Both the position numbers and the translations under genes were made by a program. Under the pieces are notes generated by a model. The model saw only the letters and a program-made list of their open reading frames with translations. It was not told the origin of the DNA and searched no databases. A DNA stretch of 20,179 nucleotides from an uncultured Campylobacter sp. Lineage in GTDB: Bacteria; Campylobacterota; Campylobacteria; Campylobacterales; Campylobacteraceae. Below are positions 6,628-13,987 of this stretch, in pieces. The stretch covers positions 1 to 20,179 of the forward strand of contig NZ_CALIBF010000045.1 of NCBI RefSeq assembly GCF_938045465.1, written 5' to 3'. Within the stretch, counting starts at the first letter, position 1, and the number at the start of each line of letters is the position of its first letter.

Positions 6628-7470
6628 ATGCAAATATTAAGACAAAAGCACTTTAGCGGCGAGCGCGCGCTGTTTTGCGCAAAGGATCTGCGGATCGAAA
6701 ATTCCGTCTTCGGCGAGGGCGAGTCGCCGCTAAAACACAGCGCAAATATCGTCGCGCAAAACTGTAAATTTGAGTGGAAATATCCGTTTTGGTACGCCGA
6801 AAATATCCGCGCGCAGGACTGCTTCTTTGACGAGATCGCGCGCGCAGGGATCTGGTATAGCCGCGGCGTGGTGCTAAAAGACTGCCTCTACGGCGCGCCC
6901 AAGGGGTTTCGCCGCGTAAAAGACGCCGTGCTGCAAAATGTGGAATTCCACGATGCACAGGAAACCTTGTGGCACTGCAGCGACGTGTCGCTTAAAAACG
7001 TCACCGCAAAGGGCGCTTATTTTGGGCTTGATTGCGAAGGCTTAAGTATCGAAAATCTATCGCTCTTCGGGGATTACTGCTTCGACGGCTGCAAAAACGT
7101 AACGATCAAAAACTCCAAGCTCCTATCCAAGGATGCGTTTTGGAACTGCGAAAATATCCTCATCGAGGACTGCTTCATCGCAGGCGAGTACTTCGGGTGG
7201 AATTCTAAAAACGTAACGCTGCGAAACTGTAAGATCGAGAGCCTGCAGGGCTTTTGCTATATGCAAAATTTGCGCTTGCAAGACTGCGAGCTCATAAATA
7301 CGACGCTAGCGTTTGAATACAGCGACGTCCGTGCCGAGATAAAAGGTGCGATCGATAGCGTCAAAAATCCGAGCAGCGGGCTAATCCGCGCGGTAAGCAT
7401 CGGCGAGCTGATCCTAGACGGCGCAACGGACGCGTCTAAAACTGAAATCATTACTGAATTAAGGGCGTAA
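6628..7470 (+). CDS. DUF3737 family beta-helix protein
   Basis: A 280-residue protein recognised as DUF3737 by its repeating pattern of about 20 residues: a short hydrophobic strand, N/D-C, then aromatic-rich turns (for example KNVTLRNCKIESLQG, ENILIEDCFIAGEYFG). This is the signature of a right-handed parallel beta-helix like those of pectate lyases. No catalytic set is evident and there is no signal peptide, so it is probably cytoplasmic. Cysteine recurs at the same rung position (NC, DC, GC), suggesting a stacked ladder inside the helix. The N-terminus (MQILRQKHFSGERALF) is the typical family opening. The ribosome site is AAGGAAAG. It lies one base upstream of the malY-like gene, so the two are probably co-transcribed and coupled. 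The family's function is not known. Confidence 0.9.
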   Translation: MQILRQKHFSGERALFCAKDLRIENSVFGEGESPLKHSANIVAQNCKFEWKYPFWYAENIRAQDCFFDEIARAGIWYSRGVVLKDCLYGAPKGFRRVKDAVLQNVEFHDAQETLWHCSDVSLKNVTAKGAYFGLDCEGLSIENLSLFGDYCFDGCKNVTIKNSKLLSKDAFWNCENILIEDCFIAGEYFGWNSKNVTLRNCKIESLQGFCYMQNLRLQDCELINTTLAFEYSDVRAEIKGAIDSVKNPSSGLIRAVSIGELILDGATDASKTEIITELRA

Positions 7471-7471
7471 G

Positions 7472-8665
7472 ATGGGACTTTTTGATTTTATAAGTGGCAA
7501 GGAGAAATACGACTTCGACACTCTGCCAAACCGCCGCGGCACGAAGTCGCTTAAATGGGACGTGGGCGAGAATGAGCTTCCGATGTGGGTCGCGGACATG
7601 GACTTTGCCGTAGCGCCCGAGATCATCGAGGCTCTGCAAAAGCGGCTGAACGAGCGGGTTTTGGGCTATTCGATTATCGATGATGAGTGGCGCAGCGCGT
7701 ATCAAGGCTGGTGGCTCGCGCGCCACGACTATGAAATCCAAAAGGAGTGGCTGATCTATGCTGGCGGCACGCTGCCTGCGATCGATTCGATCATCCGCAA
7801 GCTCACCTCGCCCGCCGAAAACGTGCTGCTGATGAGCCCCGTTTACAACTGCTTTTACTACTGCATTAAAAACGCCGCCCGCGTGCCTATGGAAAACGAG
7901 CTTGCCTATGCTAACGGCGATTATAGTATCGATTGGGAGGATTTGGAGGCTAAGCTTGCCGATCCGCAGACGACGCTTTTTATCCTTTGCAACCCGCACA
8001 ATCCGGTCGGCCGCACCTTTAGCAGAGAAGATCTTGCCCGCATCGGTGAGCTGTGCGAGAAGCACGGCGTGACGGTGCTTAGCGATGAGGTGCATTGCGA
8101 TCTGACCGAGCCGGGCGTGCGTTACACGCCATTTGCTGCGGCAAGCAAGAGCTGCGAGAGGATTTCGGCCAGCATAATCGCGCCAACCAAGGCGTTTAAC
8201 ATCGCGGGGCTGCAAAGCGCGGCGGTCTTTGCCGCAGATAAGCGCTTACGTCATAAAATTTCAAAGGCGCTAAATTCCGACGACATCGCCGAGCCGAATT
8301 TTTTCGGCGTCCAAGGAGCGATCGCCGCATTTACGAAGGGTGCGCTGTGGCTGGACGCGCTGCGCGAATACCTCAGCGAAAATCGCAAATTCGCGACGGA
8401 ATTTATCGCGCGTGAGCTTCCGCAGGTGCATGTCGTGCCGCAAGACGCGACTTATCTGATGTGGCTTGACGCGGGCGCTTACACGCAGGATAGCGCGGAG
8501 CTTGCGCGCTTCATCCGCGAAAAAACGGGGCTGTATCTCTCCTGCGGCGCGCAATACGGCAAGGGCGGCGAGAAATTTTTGCGCCTAAATATCGCGACAT
8601 CTAGGGCGCTGCTAAAAGACGGGCTAGGGCGGCTGAAAGAGGCGCTAAAGATTTGTCTGCATTAA
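7472..8665 (+). CDS. MalY/PatB family PLP-dependent C-S lyase (cystathionine beta-lyase type)
   Basis: A 397-residue fold-type I PLP enzyme. MalY/PatB proteins cleave the C-S bond of cystathionine or cysteine-like thioethers, giving homocysteine or sulfide, pyruvate and ammonia, in the cytoplasm. Seen: the N-terminal MWVADMDFAVAPEI (residues 38-51) typical of the branch; AGGT (97-100) contacting the phosphate; NPHNPVGR (174-181) with the PLP-ring Asn; SDEVHCDL (204-211) with the pyridine-N Asp205; APTKAFNIAGLQ with Schiff-base Lys240; and RLNIAT near the end with the carboxylate-binding Arg. The length is standard. It starts one base after the DUF3737 stop. Some members act mainly as aminotransferases or as H2S-forming cysteine desulfhydrases. 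The exact substrate cannot be read from sequence. Confidence 0.93.
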   Translation: MGLFDFISGKEKYDFDTLPNRRGTKSLKWDVGENELPMWVADMDFAVAPEIIEALQKRLNERVLGYSIIDDEWRSAYQGWWLARHDYEIQKEWLIYAGGTLPAIDSIIRKLTSPAENVLLMSPVYNCFYYCIKNAARVPMENELAYANGDYSIDWEDLEAKLADPQTTLFILCNPHNPVGRTFSREDLARIGELCEKHGVTVLSDEVHCDLTEPGVRYTPFAAASKSCERISASIIAPTKAFNIAGLQSAAVFAADKRLRHKISKALNSDDIAEPNFFGVQGAIAAFTKGALWLDALREYLSENRKFATEFIARELPQVHVVPQDATYLMWLDAGAYTQDSAELARFIREKTGLYLSCGAQYGKGGEKFLRLNIATSRALLKDGLGRLKEALKICLH

Positions 8666-8766
8666 ACGAACTGCGGCGCGGCAAGGACGAAATTTAAAAT
8701 TTTACAGCGGCTAAATTTAAAGCGGCGGAGCAAATTTTAAAATTTTGCGGCAGGGCGCGAGCTTTA

Positions 8767-8780
8767 TGCTAAATTTAGCA
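8767..8780. repeat. 14-bp perfect palindrome upstream of the DUF3137 gene
   Basis: TGCTAAATTTAGCA is a perfect palindrome about 84 bases before the chosen DUF3137 start, in a 200-base spacer of AAATTT-rich DNA. It could be an operator, or a chance product of the AAATTT bias. Confidence 0.4.
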
Positions 8781-8863
8781 GCGATCAGGCAGCGGCGCGC
8801 GAGCGTTTAAATTTGGCGCGCGGCAAATAAACCGGCGCTTAAATGCGCTACAAAAGGCGGATT

Positions 8864-10249
8864 ATGGATAGAAACGGCGATTTAGAGGAGCTTTACCTGC
8901 TTGAAAAACGGCACGAAAAGCTCGCGCGCATTAGTAAGCTCGTCTCATTTTTGATAACCCTGCTGCTGCTCGGGCTTTACCTGTTTTTGAATACCAGGGC
9001 GGAGCTCGTCTCGTTTGATACAAACTGGCTTATAATCGCGCTTTTCATCATCTTTCCCCTCTTAAATGGGCTGCTCTACCGCCTATTTTACAGCTTAAGC
9101 TTTGGCAAAAACGGCGGCACGCAGCGCGCAAATTTTGATAAATTTAGCGGCTTTGATACGGCGCAAGATACGGACGCATTAGGGCAGGGCGCAGCGCAAG
9201 ATGGGCAAATTTTAAGCGCCGATGCGAAAGAGGGGCGGGTATTAAAAGCTGAAGCGGGCGAGGGTAGCGGCTTTAAGGACAGCGATAGCCGCATGAGCGC
9301 TACTTACGGAAGGTTTGAGCCCAAAGCCGTCGAAGGTGAGGGCGGGGGCAAAGAGAGCGGAGCAGCCGGATCAAAATTTAACTTTCTAGCCGATCTGCAG
9401 AGCCTGGAGGATGAGCGCGCGGCGCTGCAAAAAGCGGTGAAAAAGGCCAGTCTCATCGCCGCTGTCGTAGGGCTCGGTGTGGGCGCACTGGTGGCGCGCT
9501 TTTGGGACGAAGCGGCAGCTGGCGTCTTTTTCGGTATCTCCGTTTACGGCATAGTAGGCGCTCTTTTGACGGCGAGCAAAAGACGGAATTTCAGATCAAA
9601 TTTTAAAAGCAGGATCGTCGCGAGCATCGCAAAAAGCTTCGGGCTTAGCTACGATGAAAATGGCGGGCTGGGGACGGATGAGTTTTTTGAAATTTACGAC
9701 TGCTACATAAACGAGCAATCGAGCGAGGATATGATGAGCGGGGAGGTGCAGGGCGTGCGAGTGAGGTTTAGCGACTTTTATGCCGCCGAAAAGGTGCGCA
9801 CCAAAAACGGCACTCGCACCGACATAAAATTTCACGGAGTGCTTTTCGTCGCGGACTTTCATAAAAGGCTTAACTGCGAGGTGCGGGTGTGTCACAAAAA
9901 CTCGCGAAATCTGCGCAAATACGGGCAGCGAGCGAATATGGACGACGTGAAATTTGAGGAATTTTTTGACGTCTATACGACCGATCAGGTAGGCGCGAGA
10001 TACGCTTTGACGCCGCTTTTGATGCAGCGACTGACGGAGGTCTATCTAAGGCTGGGCTCGCAGATAAACGCGGTGCTAAGGGAGGATAAAATTTACGTGG
10101 CGATCGAGACCTGGCGCGATAATTTCGAGCCTAGAATCGACTGCTCGCTAAAGCAGGACGCCACGATAGAGCTTTACGTAGATGAGATCGGCGCGCTTGT
10201 TGACATCGTGAGCGAGCTAAATTTGAACCGCAAAATTTGGAACGAATGA
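8864..10249 (+). CDS. DUF3137 membrane protein with a low-complexity insert
   Basis: A 461-residue membrane protein. The C-terminal ~220 residues match DUF3137, a family often encoded next to lemA; its function is unknown. Seen (numbering from this start): helices near 26-44 and 54-75, a polar low-complexity stretch at ~84-172 (FDKFSGFDTAQDTDALGQG...), helices near 195-213 and 217-237, then the soluble part with GVRVRFSDFYAAEK, FHGVLFVADF and YVAIET, typical of the family. I prefer the ATG at 8864 (MDRNGDLEEL) because AAGGCGG precedes it; the ATG at 8843 has no ribosome site and would add seven residues. The insert has G, A, D, E and K bias and no predicted structure. No lemA lies on either side. 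It follows malY by about 200 bases. Confidence 0.88.
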   Translation: MDRNGDLEELYLLEKRHEKLARISKLVSFLITLLLLGLYLFLNTRAELVSFDTNWLIIALFIIFPLLNGLLYRLFYSLSFGKNGGTQRANFDKFSGFDTAQDTDALGQGAAQDGQILSADAKEGRVLKAEAGEGSGFKDSDSRMSATYGRFEPKAVEGEGGGKESGAAGSKFNFLADLQSLEDERAALQKAVKKASLIAAVVGLGVGALVARFWDEAAAGVFFGISVYGIVGALLTASKRRNFRSNFKSRIVASIAKSFGLSYDENGGLGTDEFFEIYDCYINEQSSEDMMSGEVQGVRVRFSDFYAAEKVRTKNGTRTDIKFHGVLFVADFHKRLNCEVRVCHKNSRNLRKYGQRANMDDVKFEEFFDVYTTDQVGARYALTPLLMQRLTEVYLRLGSQINAVLREDKIYVAIETWRDNFEPRIDCSLKQDATIELYVDEIGALVDIVSELNLNRKIWNE

Positions 10250-10890
10250 GGCAAGCGGCGGCGCTGTGGAGTATGACGGCGGCGGGTCGTATACGGCTCC
10301 GGCGACACACAGATATGCAGACAAAGCGCGCGGGATCGTAGGCTTAGCGGTACAAATGCGCTATGAGTTGGGCGTGGAAATGGATGCGTTGCGCAGATTG
10401 TGCATTTGGGCGGATGTGCGATCGCTCTTTCGCACGAGCCAATCGAAAGATAGAACGCACGCGGAAAGCGTTCGTATAAGACTTTACAAGCTGCATGAGC
10501 CGATAAAATTTTGTAAATTCCCGATCTGTTTAAAGAGCAGGCGCTTGCGATTTATCATTGCTCGCACGGCAAAATTTTTACCGCACGAGTAGTTTGCATT
10601 AGAATTCTACTATCGCTTGAAATTTTATGCCGCCGCGCGCGACTTAAATTTTGCCGCGACGACCCGCGCTAGGCTGCATTCCATCTCGGCTAAAATTTAC
10701 TCGGTGGCTAAATCTGTCGTGCGAGAGCAAAACTTTGCCGCTAGATCGATAAATTTAGCTAGCTTATAAAAGCGCTCGCTGCCTATGGGCGTTTATGGAC
10801 GCCGTTTCGGTAAAGCTACGGCGCCAGCGTCGCTGCGAGCTTGCGGGGCTTAGTAAGATTGCCCCGCTAAACTAGACGGCGAATCTAAAT
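10250..10890. other. 640-bp gap without a convincing gene; hairpin near cjaA
   Basis: This lies between two convergent genes. A GTG-started 108-codon frame (10266-10592) has no ribosome site and reads like random translation. A hairpin with arms GCGGGGC (10843-10849) and GCCCCGC (10861-10867) lies 24 bases beyond the cjaA stop; it has no T-tract on either strand, so it is at best a weak terminator or mRNA 3'-end stabiliser. A second inverted repeat, GAACGC/GCGTTC, is at 10453-10473. Confidence 0.5.
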
Positions 10891-11751
10891 TTATAACTTT
10901 CCGCCCTCGATTACGACGTCATCAGCCTTGATGTCGTCGCCGTAAACGGGCGCTAGCGTCGCATCGTAGTCAGCGTGGAAAAATTTCTCGTCCGCGAGCT
11001 TCACGATTAGATCGTCAAGCCATTTGCGAAGCTCGTCGTTGCCCTTTTTGACCGCAGGCGCGATGACGTCCTGATCGCCCAGCGAGCGGATACCCACTTT
11101 AAAGCCCGGGTTCGATTTCGTCCATGCAAACAAAAGCGTATTATCATGCGCGATCGCATCGCCCCTGCCGTCCAGCATCGCACCAAAAGTCTCGGTATTT
11201 TGGTCAAATTTTAAAAGCTTGATCTCGGGATGGTTTTTCGTAAAATACAGATCCGCGGTCGTGCCTTTGTTGATTAAAAGCGTTTTGTCCTTAAGCTGCG
11301 AAACGTCGGTAATATCGCCGCCCTTGCTCGCGACGCCGAGGGCTACCTTCATATACGGCAGCGCGAAATCCACGACCTCTTTACGCTCCGGCGTGACGGT
11401 GAAATTTGCAAGCGTGATATCGACCTTGTCCGACGCCAAAAATTCCGCGCGATTGGCGGCCTCTACGAGCACGAACTGAACCTTGCTCTCATCGCCCAAA
11501 AGCTCCTTTGCGATACGTTTTGCAAAATACACGTCATATCCCGCGTTTTTGCCCGTCTCGTCGATGTAACCAAACGGCGGCTTGTCGCCGAAAACCGCGA
11601 TCCTTACTACGCCGCGCTTTTTAATCCCGTCGATATAACTTTGCGGCGCGGCGGAACCTTGTGCGGAATTTGAGGAGCCTTTGCCCTCGTCGTTGCAACC
11701 TGCGAAAAATAACGCAACTAAGATAAAAAGCGTGCTTAGCGTTTTTTTCAT
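10891..11751 (-). CDS. cjaA: CjaA-type cysteine-binding lipoprotein of an ABC importer
   Basis: A 286-residue solute-binding lipoprotein, the receptor of the importer encoded just upstream. The match to C. jejuni CjaA (Cj0982), a cysteine-binding surface lipoprotein, is strong and recalled along most of the length: GVVRIAVFGDKPPFGYIDE, KVQFVLVEAANRAEFL, LPYMKVALGVA, LINKGTTADLYFTKNHP, FDQNTETFGAMLDGRGDA, HDNTLLFAW, DVIAPAVKKG and the C-terminal DDIKADDVVIEGGKL. Signal peptide with lipobox FFAGC, lipidated Cys19. The ribosome site AAGGAG lies five bases before the ATG, and the leader AAGGAGAAAAGATGAAAAAA is shared with the M48 lipoprotein gene. It is last in the operon, 20 bases after the ATPase gene. 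Cysteine specificity is by homology. Confidence 0.93.
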   Translation of the reverse strand: MKKTLSTLFILVALFFAGCNDEGKGSSNSAQGSAAPQSYIDGIKKRGVVRIAVFGDKPPFGYIDETGKNAGYDVYFAKRIAKELLGDESKVQFVLVEAANRAEFLASDKVDITLANFTVTPERKEVVDFALPYMKVALGVASKGGDITDVSQLKDKTLLINKGTTADLYFTKNHPEIKLLKFDQNTETFGAMLDGRGDAIAHDNTLLFAWTKSNPGFKVGIRSLGDQDVIAPAVKKGNDELRKWLDDLIVKLADEKFFHADYDATLAPVYGDDIKADDVVIEGGKL

Positions 11752-11771
11752 CTTTTCTCCTTTATTAAAAT

Positions 11772-12509
11772 TTATTTTTTAAATTCGAACATATTTAGAA
11801 ATTTCTTCGCGCGCTCGCTCTTCGGCGCAGTAAAGAATGCCTCCGGCTCGTTAATCTCCACGATGCTTCCCTCGTCCATAAAAACTATGCGATCGGCTAC
11901 GGCGCGCGCAAAGCCCATCTCGTGCGTCACGATTAGCATCGTTTGCCCCTCTTTGGCAAGATTTAGCATTACGTCGAGCACCTCGCGCACGATCTCGGGA
12001 TCAAGCGCCGCGGTGACCTCGTCAAAAAGCATGATCTTGGGCTTCATCACAAGGCTTCGTACGATCGCGATGCGCTGTTTTTGCCCGCCGCTAAGCTCTT
12101 TGGGGTAGGCTCGCTCTTTATTTTCTAGTCCTACGATTTTGAGCCAATGCCTGGCTAGCTCTACAGCTTGCTCGCGCGGTACGCCTTGGACTTTCACGGG
12201 ACCTAGGATTATATTATGTAGCACATTTAAGTGGTCGAAGAGCTCGTAGCTTTGAAAGACCATACCGATCTTTTGCCTGATCCTGCGCCACTCTTTGAAA
12301 TTTTGATCGATCCGCTCGCCCTCGATTATAAAATTTCCGCTTTGTACCGGCTCTAACCCGTTGATCGTGCGAAGTAGGGTGCTTTTGCCGCAGCCACTAG
12401 GGCCTAGGATCACTACGACCTCGCCCTGCGCGACGCTAAGGCTGACGTCCTTTAGCGCGTGCAGCTCGCCGTAAAATTTATTAACTTTGTCGATTTTTAA
12501 AATTTCCAT
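11772..12509 (-). CDS. polar amino-acid ABC transporter ATP-binding protein
   Basis: A 245-residue ATPase that drives the cysteine-type importer. Seen: Walker A GPSGCGKST (residues 36-44), Q-loop MVFQS (about 83-87), signature LSGGQKQR (139-146), Walker B IMLFDE (159-164), D-loop ALD and H-loop His196 in THEMG. DEVTAALD replaces the common DEPTSALD, a variation found in this subfamily. I start at the ATG at 12509, which shares its A with the TGA of the preceding permease gene (TGATG), with GGAG close before; a GTG three codons upstream is possible. The length equals that of GlnQ/HisP-type ATPases. Confidence 0.93.
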   Translation of the reverse strand: MEILKIDKVNKFYGELHALKDVSLSVAQGEVVVILGPSGCGKSTLLRTINGLEPVQSGNFIIEGERIDQNFKEWRRIRQKIGMVFQSYELFDHLNVLHNIILGPVKVQGVPREQAVELARHWLKIVGLENKERAYPKELSGGQKQRIAIVRSLVMKPKIMLFDEVTAALDPEIVREVLDVMLNLAKEGQTMLIVTHEMGFARAVADRIVFMDEGSIVEINEPEAFFTAPKSERAKKFLNMFEFKK

Positions 12510-13165
12510 CAGCTCCACCTATTTTCTAGTTTTTTCGAAAGCGCCGAGATTGGATAGCAGATCAAAAAATATACGAAAAATATCGCTCCGTAGATGATTA
12601 GCGGCGCGTAATTGTCGCGGAAGACGTTTACTTCGATGATCTGCTGTCCGACCTTGACGAGCTCGATGACGCCGATTAGTACGGCGATCGAGGTTGTTTT
12701 TATCATCCTGCTGAATAAATTTATCGTTGCGGGCACTAGGCGCCTCATCGCAAGCGGCAGGATGACGTAGAGATAAATTTGAGATCTGCTAAATGCGAGC
12801 GCTTCGGCGCTTTCGAACTGATGCTTAGGGATGCTAAGCACGGCACCTCGCACCAGATCCATCATCTCGAAAACACCCCAGATGCTAAAGACGATGATCG
12901 AAGCCGCGATATTTGAGATGTGGATGCCAAATGCCTTGCTCGCGCCGAAATATACGATAAATAGCCAAACGATGGGCGGCATGATGCGCACGATCTCTAG
13001 GCAAATTTTAAGCGGGATGTATAAGGCTCTGCGCCCAGAGGCCATTAAAATTCCAAGCACCAAGCCTAGAGCGAGCGAAACCGCGATCGAGATGAGCGCG
13101 ATTTGCAGCGTGACCCCAAGCCCGCCAAGAAGCCTGATTAAATTTTCGCCGCCGAATAGTTCCAT
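12509..13165 (-). CDS. polar amino-acid ABC transporter permease (second gene)
   Basis: A 218-residue HisM/GlnP-type inner-membrane permease. Several hydrophobic segments are seen, starting at GVTLQIALISIAVSLALGLVLG (about 16-37). A cytoplasmic EAA loop, ESAEALAFSRSQIYLYVILPLAMRR (from about 117), couples it to the ATPase. The start codon lies two bases after the stop of the first permease gene, with GAGGGG upstream, and the stop overlaps the ATPase ATG. It pairs with the other permease gene to form a heterodimer, the usual arrangement for this class. Confidence 0.92.
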   Translation of the reverse strand: MELFGGENLIRLLGGLGVTLQIALISIAVSLALGLVLGILMASGRRALYIPLKICLEIVRIMPPIVWLFIVYFGASKAFGIHISNIAASIIVFSIWGVFEMMDLVRGAVLSIPKHQFESAEALAFSRSQIYLYVILPLAMRRLVPATINLFSRMIKTTSIAVLIGVIELVKVGQQIIEVNVFRDNYAPLIIYGAIFFVYFLICYPISALSKKLENRWS

Positions 13166-13167
13166 CG

Positions 13168-13821
13168 CTAGCCCCTCATATACGCAAGGCGCTTTTCAAG
13201 CAGCGTAAGCGTCAGCGAAAGCGGCAGGATTATGATCAGATACGAAACGCTTAGCATAAATAGCGCCTCGTTCGTCTTGTAATACAATCCGATCACATCC
13301 TTTGCGGCATAGACGAGATCGGCAAGTGCGACGATGCTAACGATCGAGGTTTCTTTGAGTAGAAAGATTATATTTGCGCTGATGGAGGGTAGGGCGATCG
13401 CAAAGGCGCGCGGCAGCACGACGTAAAACACTATCTGTGCTTCGCTTAGCCCTAGGCTCATCGCGCTTTCGATCTGGGATTTTTTTATCGCCTCAAAACC
13501 GAGCCTAAAGCTCTCGCTCATATAGCTTCCACCCAAAAACGCAAGACCTGCAATCGCGCAGGTAAAGCCTGAAATTTGAATGCCCAGCTTCGGCAGGCCG
13601 TAGTATAGAAAAAATAGCTGAATTAAAAGCGGAGTATTGCGTGACAGCTCGATATATGCGCCCACGAGCAGGCTTAGCAGAGGCAATCTTTTATATTTTA
13701 TCAGCGTGCAGATAAAGCCGATGATGATGGATAGTAAAATCCCGTAAAATGCGAGCTTTAGCGTTAAAATTCCCGCCTTTACGAACATCGGGCTAAATTT
13801 GGCTATAAAATCAAAATCCAT
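13168..13821 (-). CDS. polar amino-acid ABC transporter permease (first gene)
   Basis: A 217-residue HisQ/GlnP-type inner-membrane permease and the first gene of the importer operon. Seen: an N-terminal helix (AGILTLKLAFYGILLSIIIGFICTL), the family segment YIELSRNTPLLIQLFFLYYGLP (about 56-77), and the EAA loop ESAMSLGLSEAQIVFYVVLPRAFAIALP. The ribosome site is weak (GAAAGAAGAA). A TATAAT lies upstream at 13854-13849. The gene order permease-permease-ATPase-receptor, with gaps of 2, -1 and 20 bases, indicates a single transcript. Confidence 0.92.
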   Translation of the reverse strand: MDFDFIAKFSPMFVKAGILTLKLAFYGILLSIIIGFICTLIKYKRLPLLSLLVGAYIELSRNTPLLIQLFFLYYGLPKLGIQISGFTCAIAGLAFLGGSYMSESFRLGFEAIKKSQIESAMSLGLSEAQIVFYVVLPRAFAIALPSISANIIFLLKETSIVSIVALADLVYAAKDVIGLYYKTNEALFMLSVSYLIIILPLSLTLTLLEKRLAYMRG

Positions 13822-13848
13822 AAATTCTTCTTTCCGTAAGATATGCGT

Positions 13849-13854
13849 ATTATA
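13849..13854 (-). promoter_or_regulatory. -10 box of the cysteine importer operon
   Basis: TATAAT on the minus strand in TCTGTATAATACGC, 28 bases before the first permease start, with AT-rich DNA upstream. It is the only good candidate in the 166-base gap. Confidence 0.55.
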
Positions 13855-13945
13855 CAGATAACTGATTAAAATAGTATTAAATCAAAATTTTTTTATAAAG
13901 ATTCCGAAAATTTAGGAGTTTAAAAATATATCTTATAAATATATT

Positions 13946-13969
13946 TAGTCCGAGCAGATACCCGGACTA
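13946..13969 (-). terminator. hairpin after the SLC13 transporter gene, weak terminator
   Basis: Arms TAGTCCG (13946-13952) and CGGACTA (13963-13969) with a 10-base loop, beginning 18 bases beyond the SLC13 stop. On the minus strand it is followed by AAATATATTTAT, AT-rich but not a true T-run, so termination efficiency is uncertain. Confidence 0.45.
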
Positions 13970-13987
13970 TAGAATTTTGACGGAATT

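Noticed and set aside
7451..8215. Long antisense frame opposite malY
   Set aside because: A typical shadow of a GC-biased coding region; Arg/His-rich, no ribosome site, and the sense gene is certain.
10266..10592. 108-codon frame after the DUF3137 gene
   Set aside because: GTG start without ribosome site, no recognisable motif, and residue composition like random translation.
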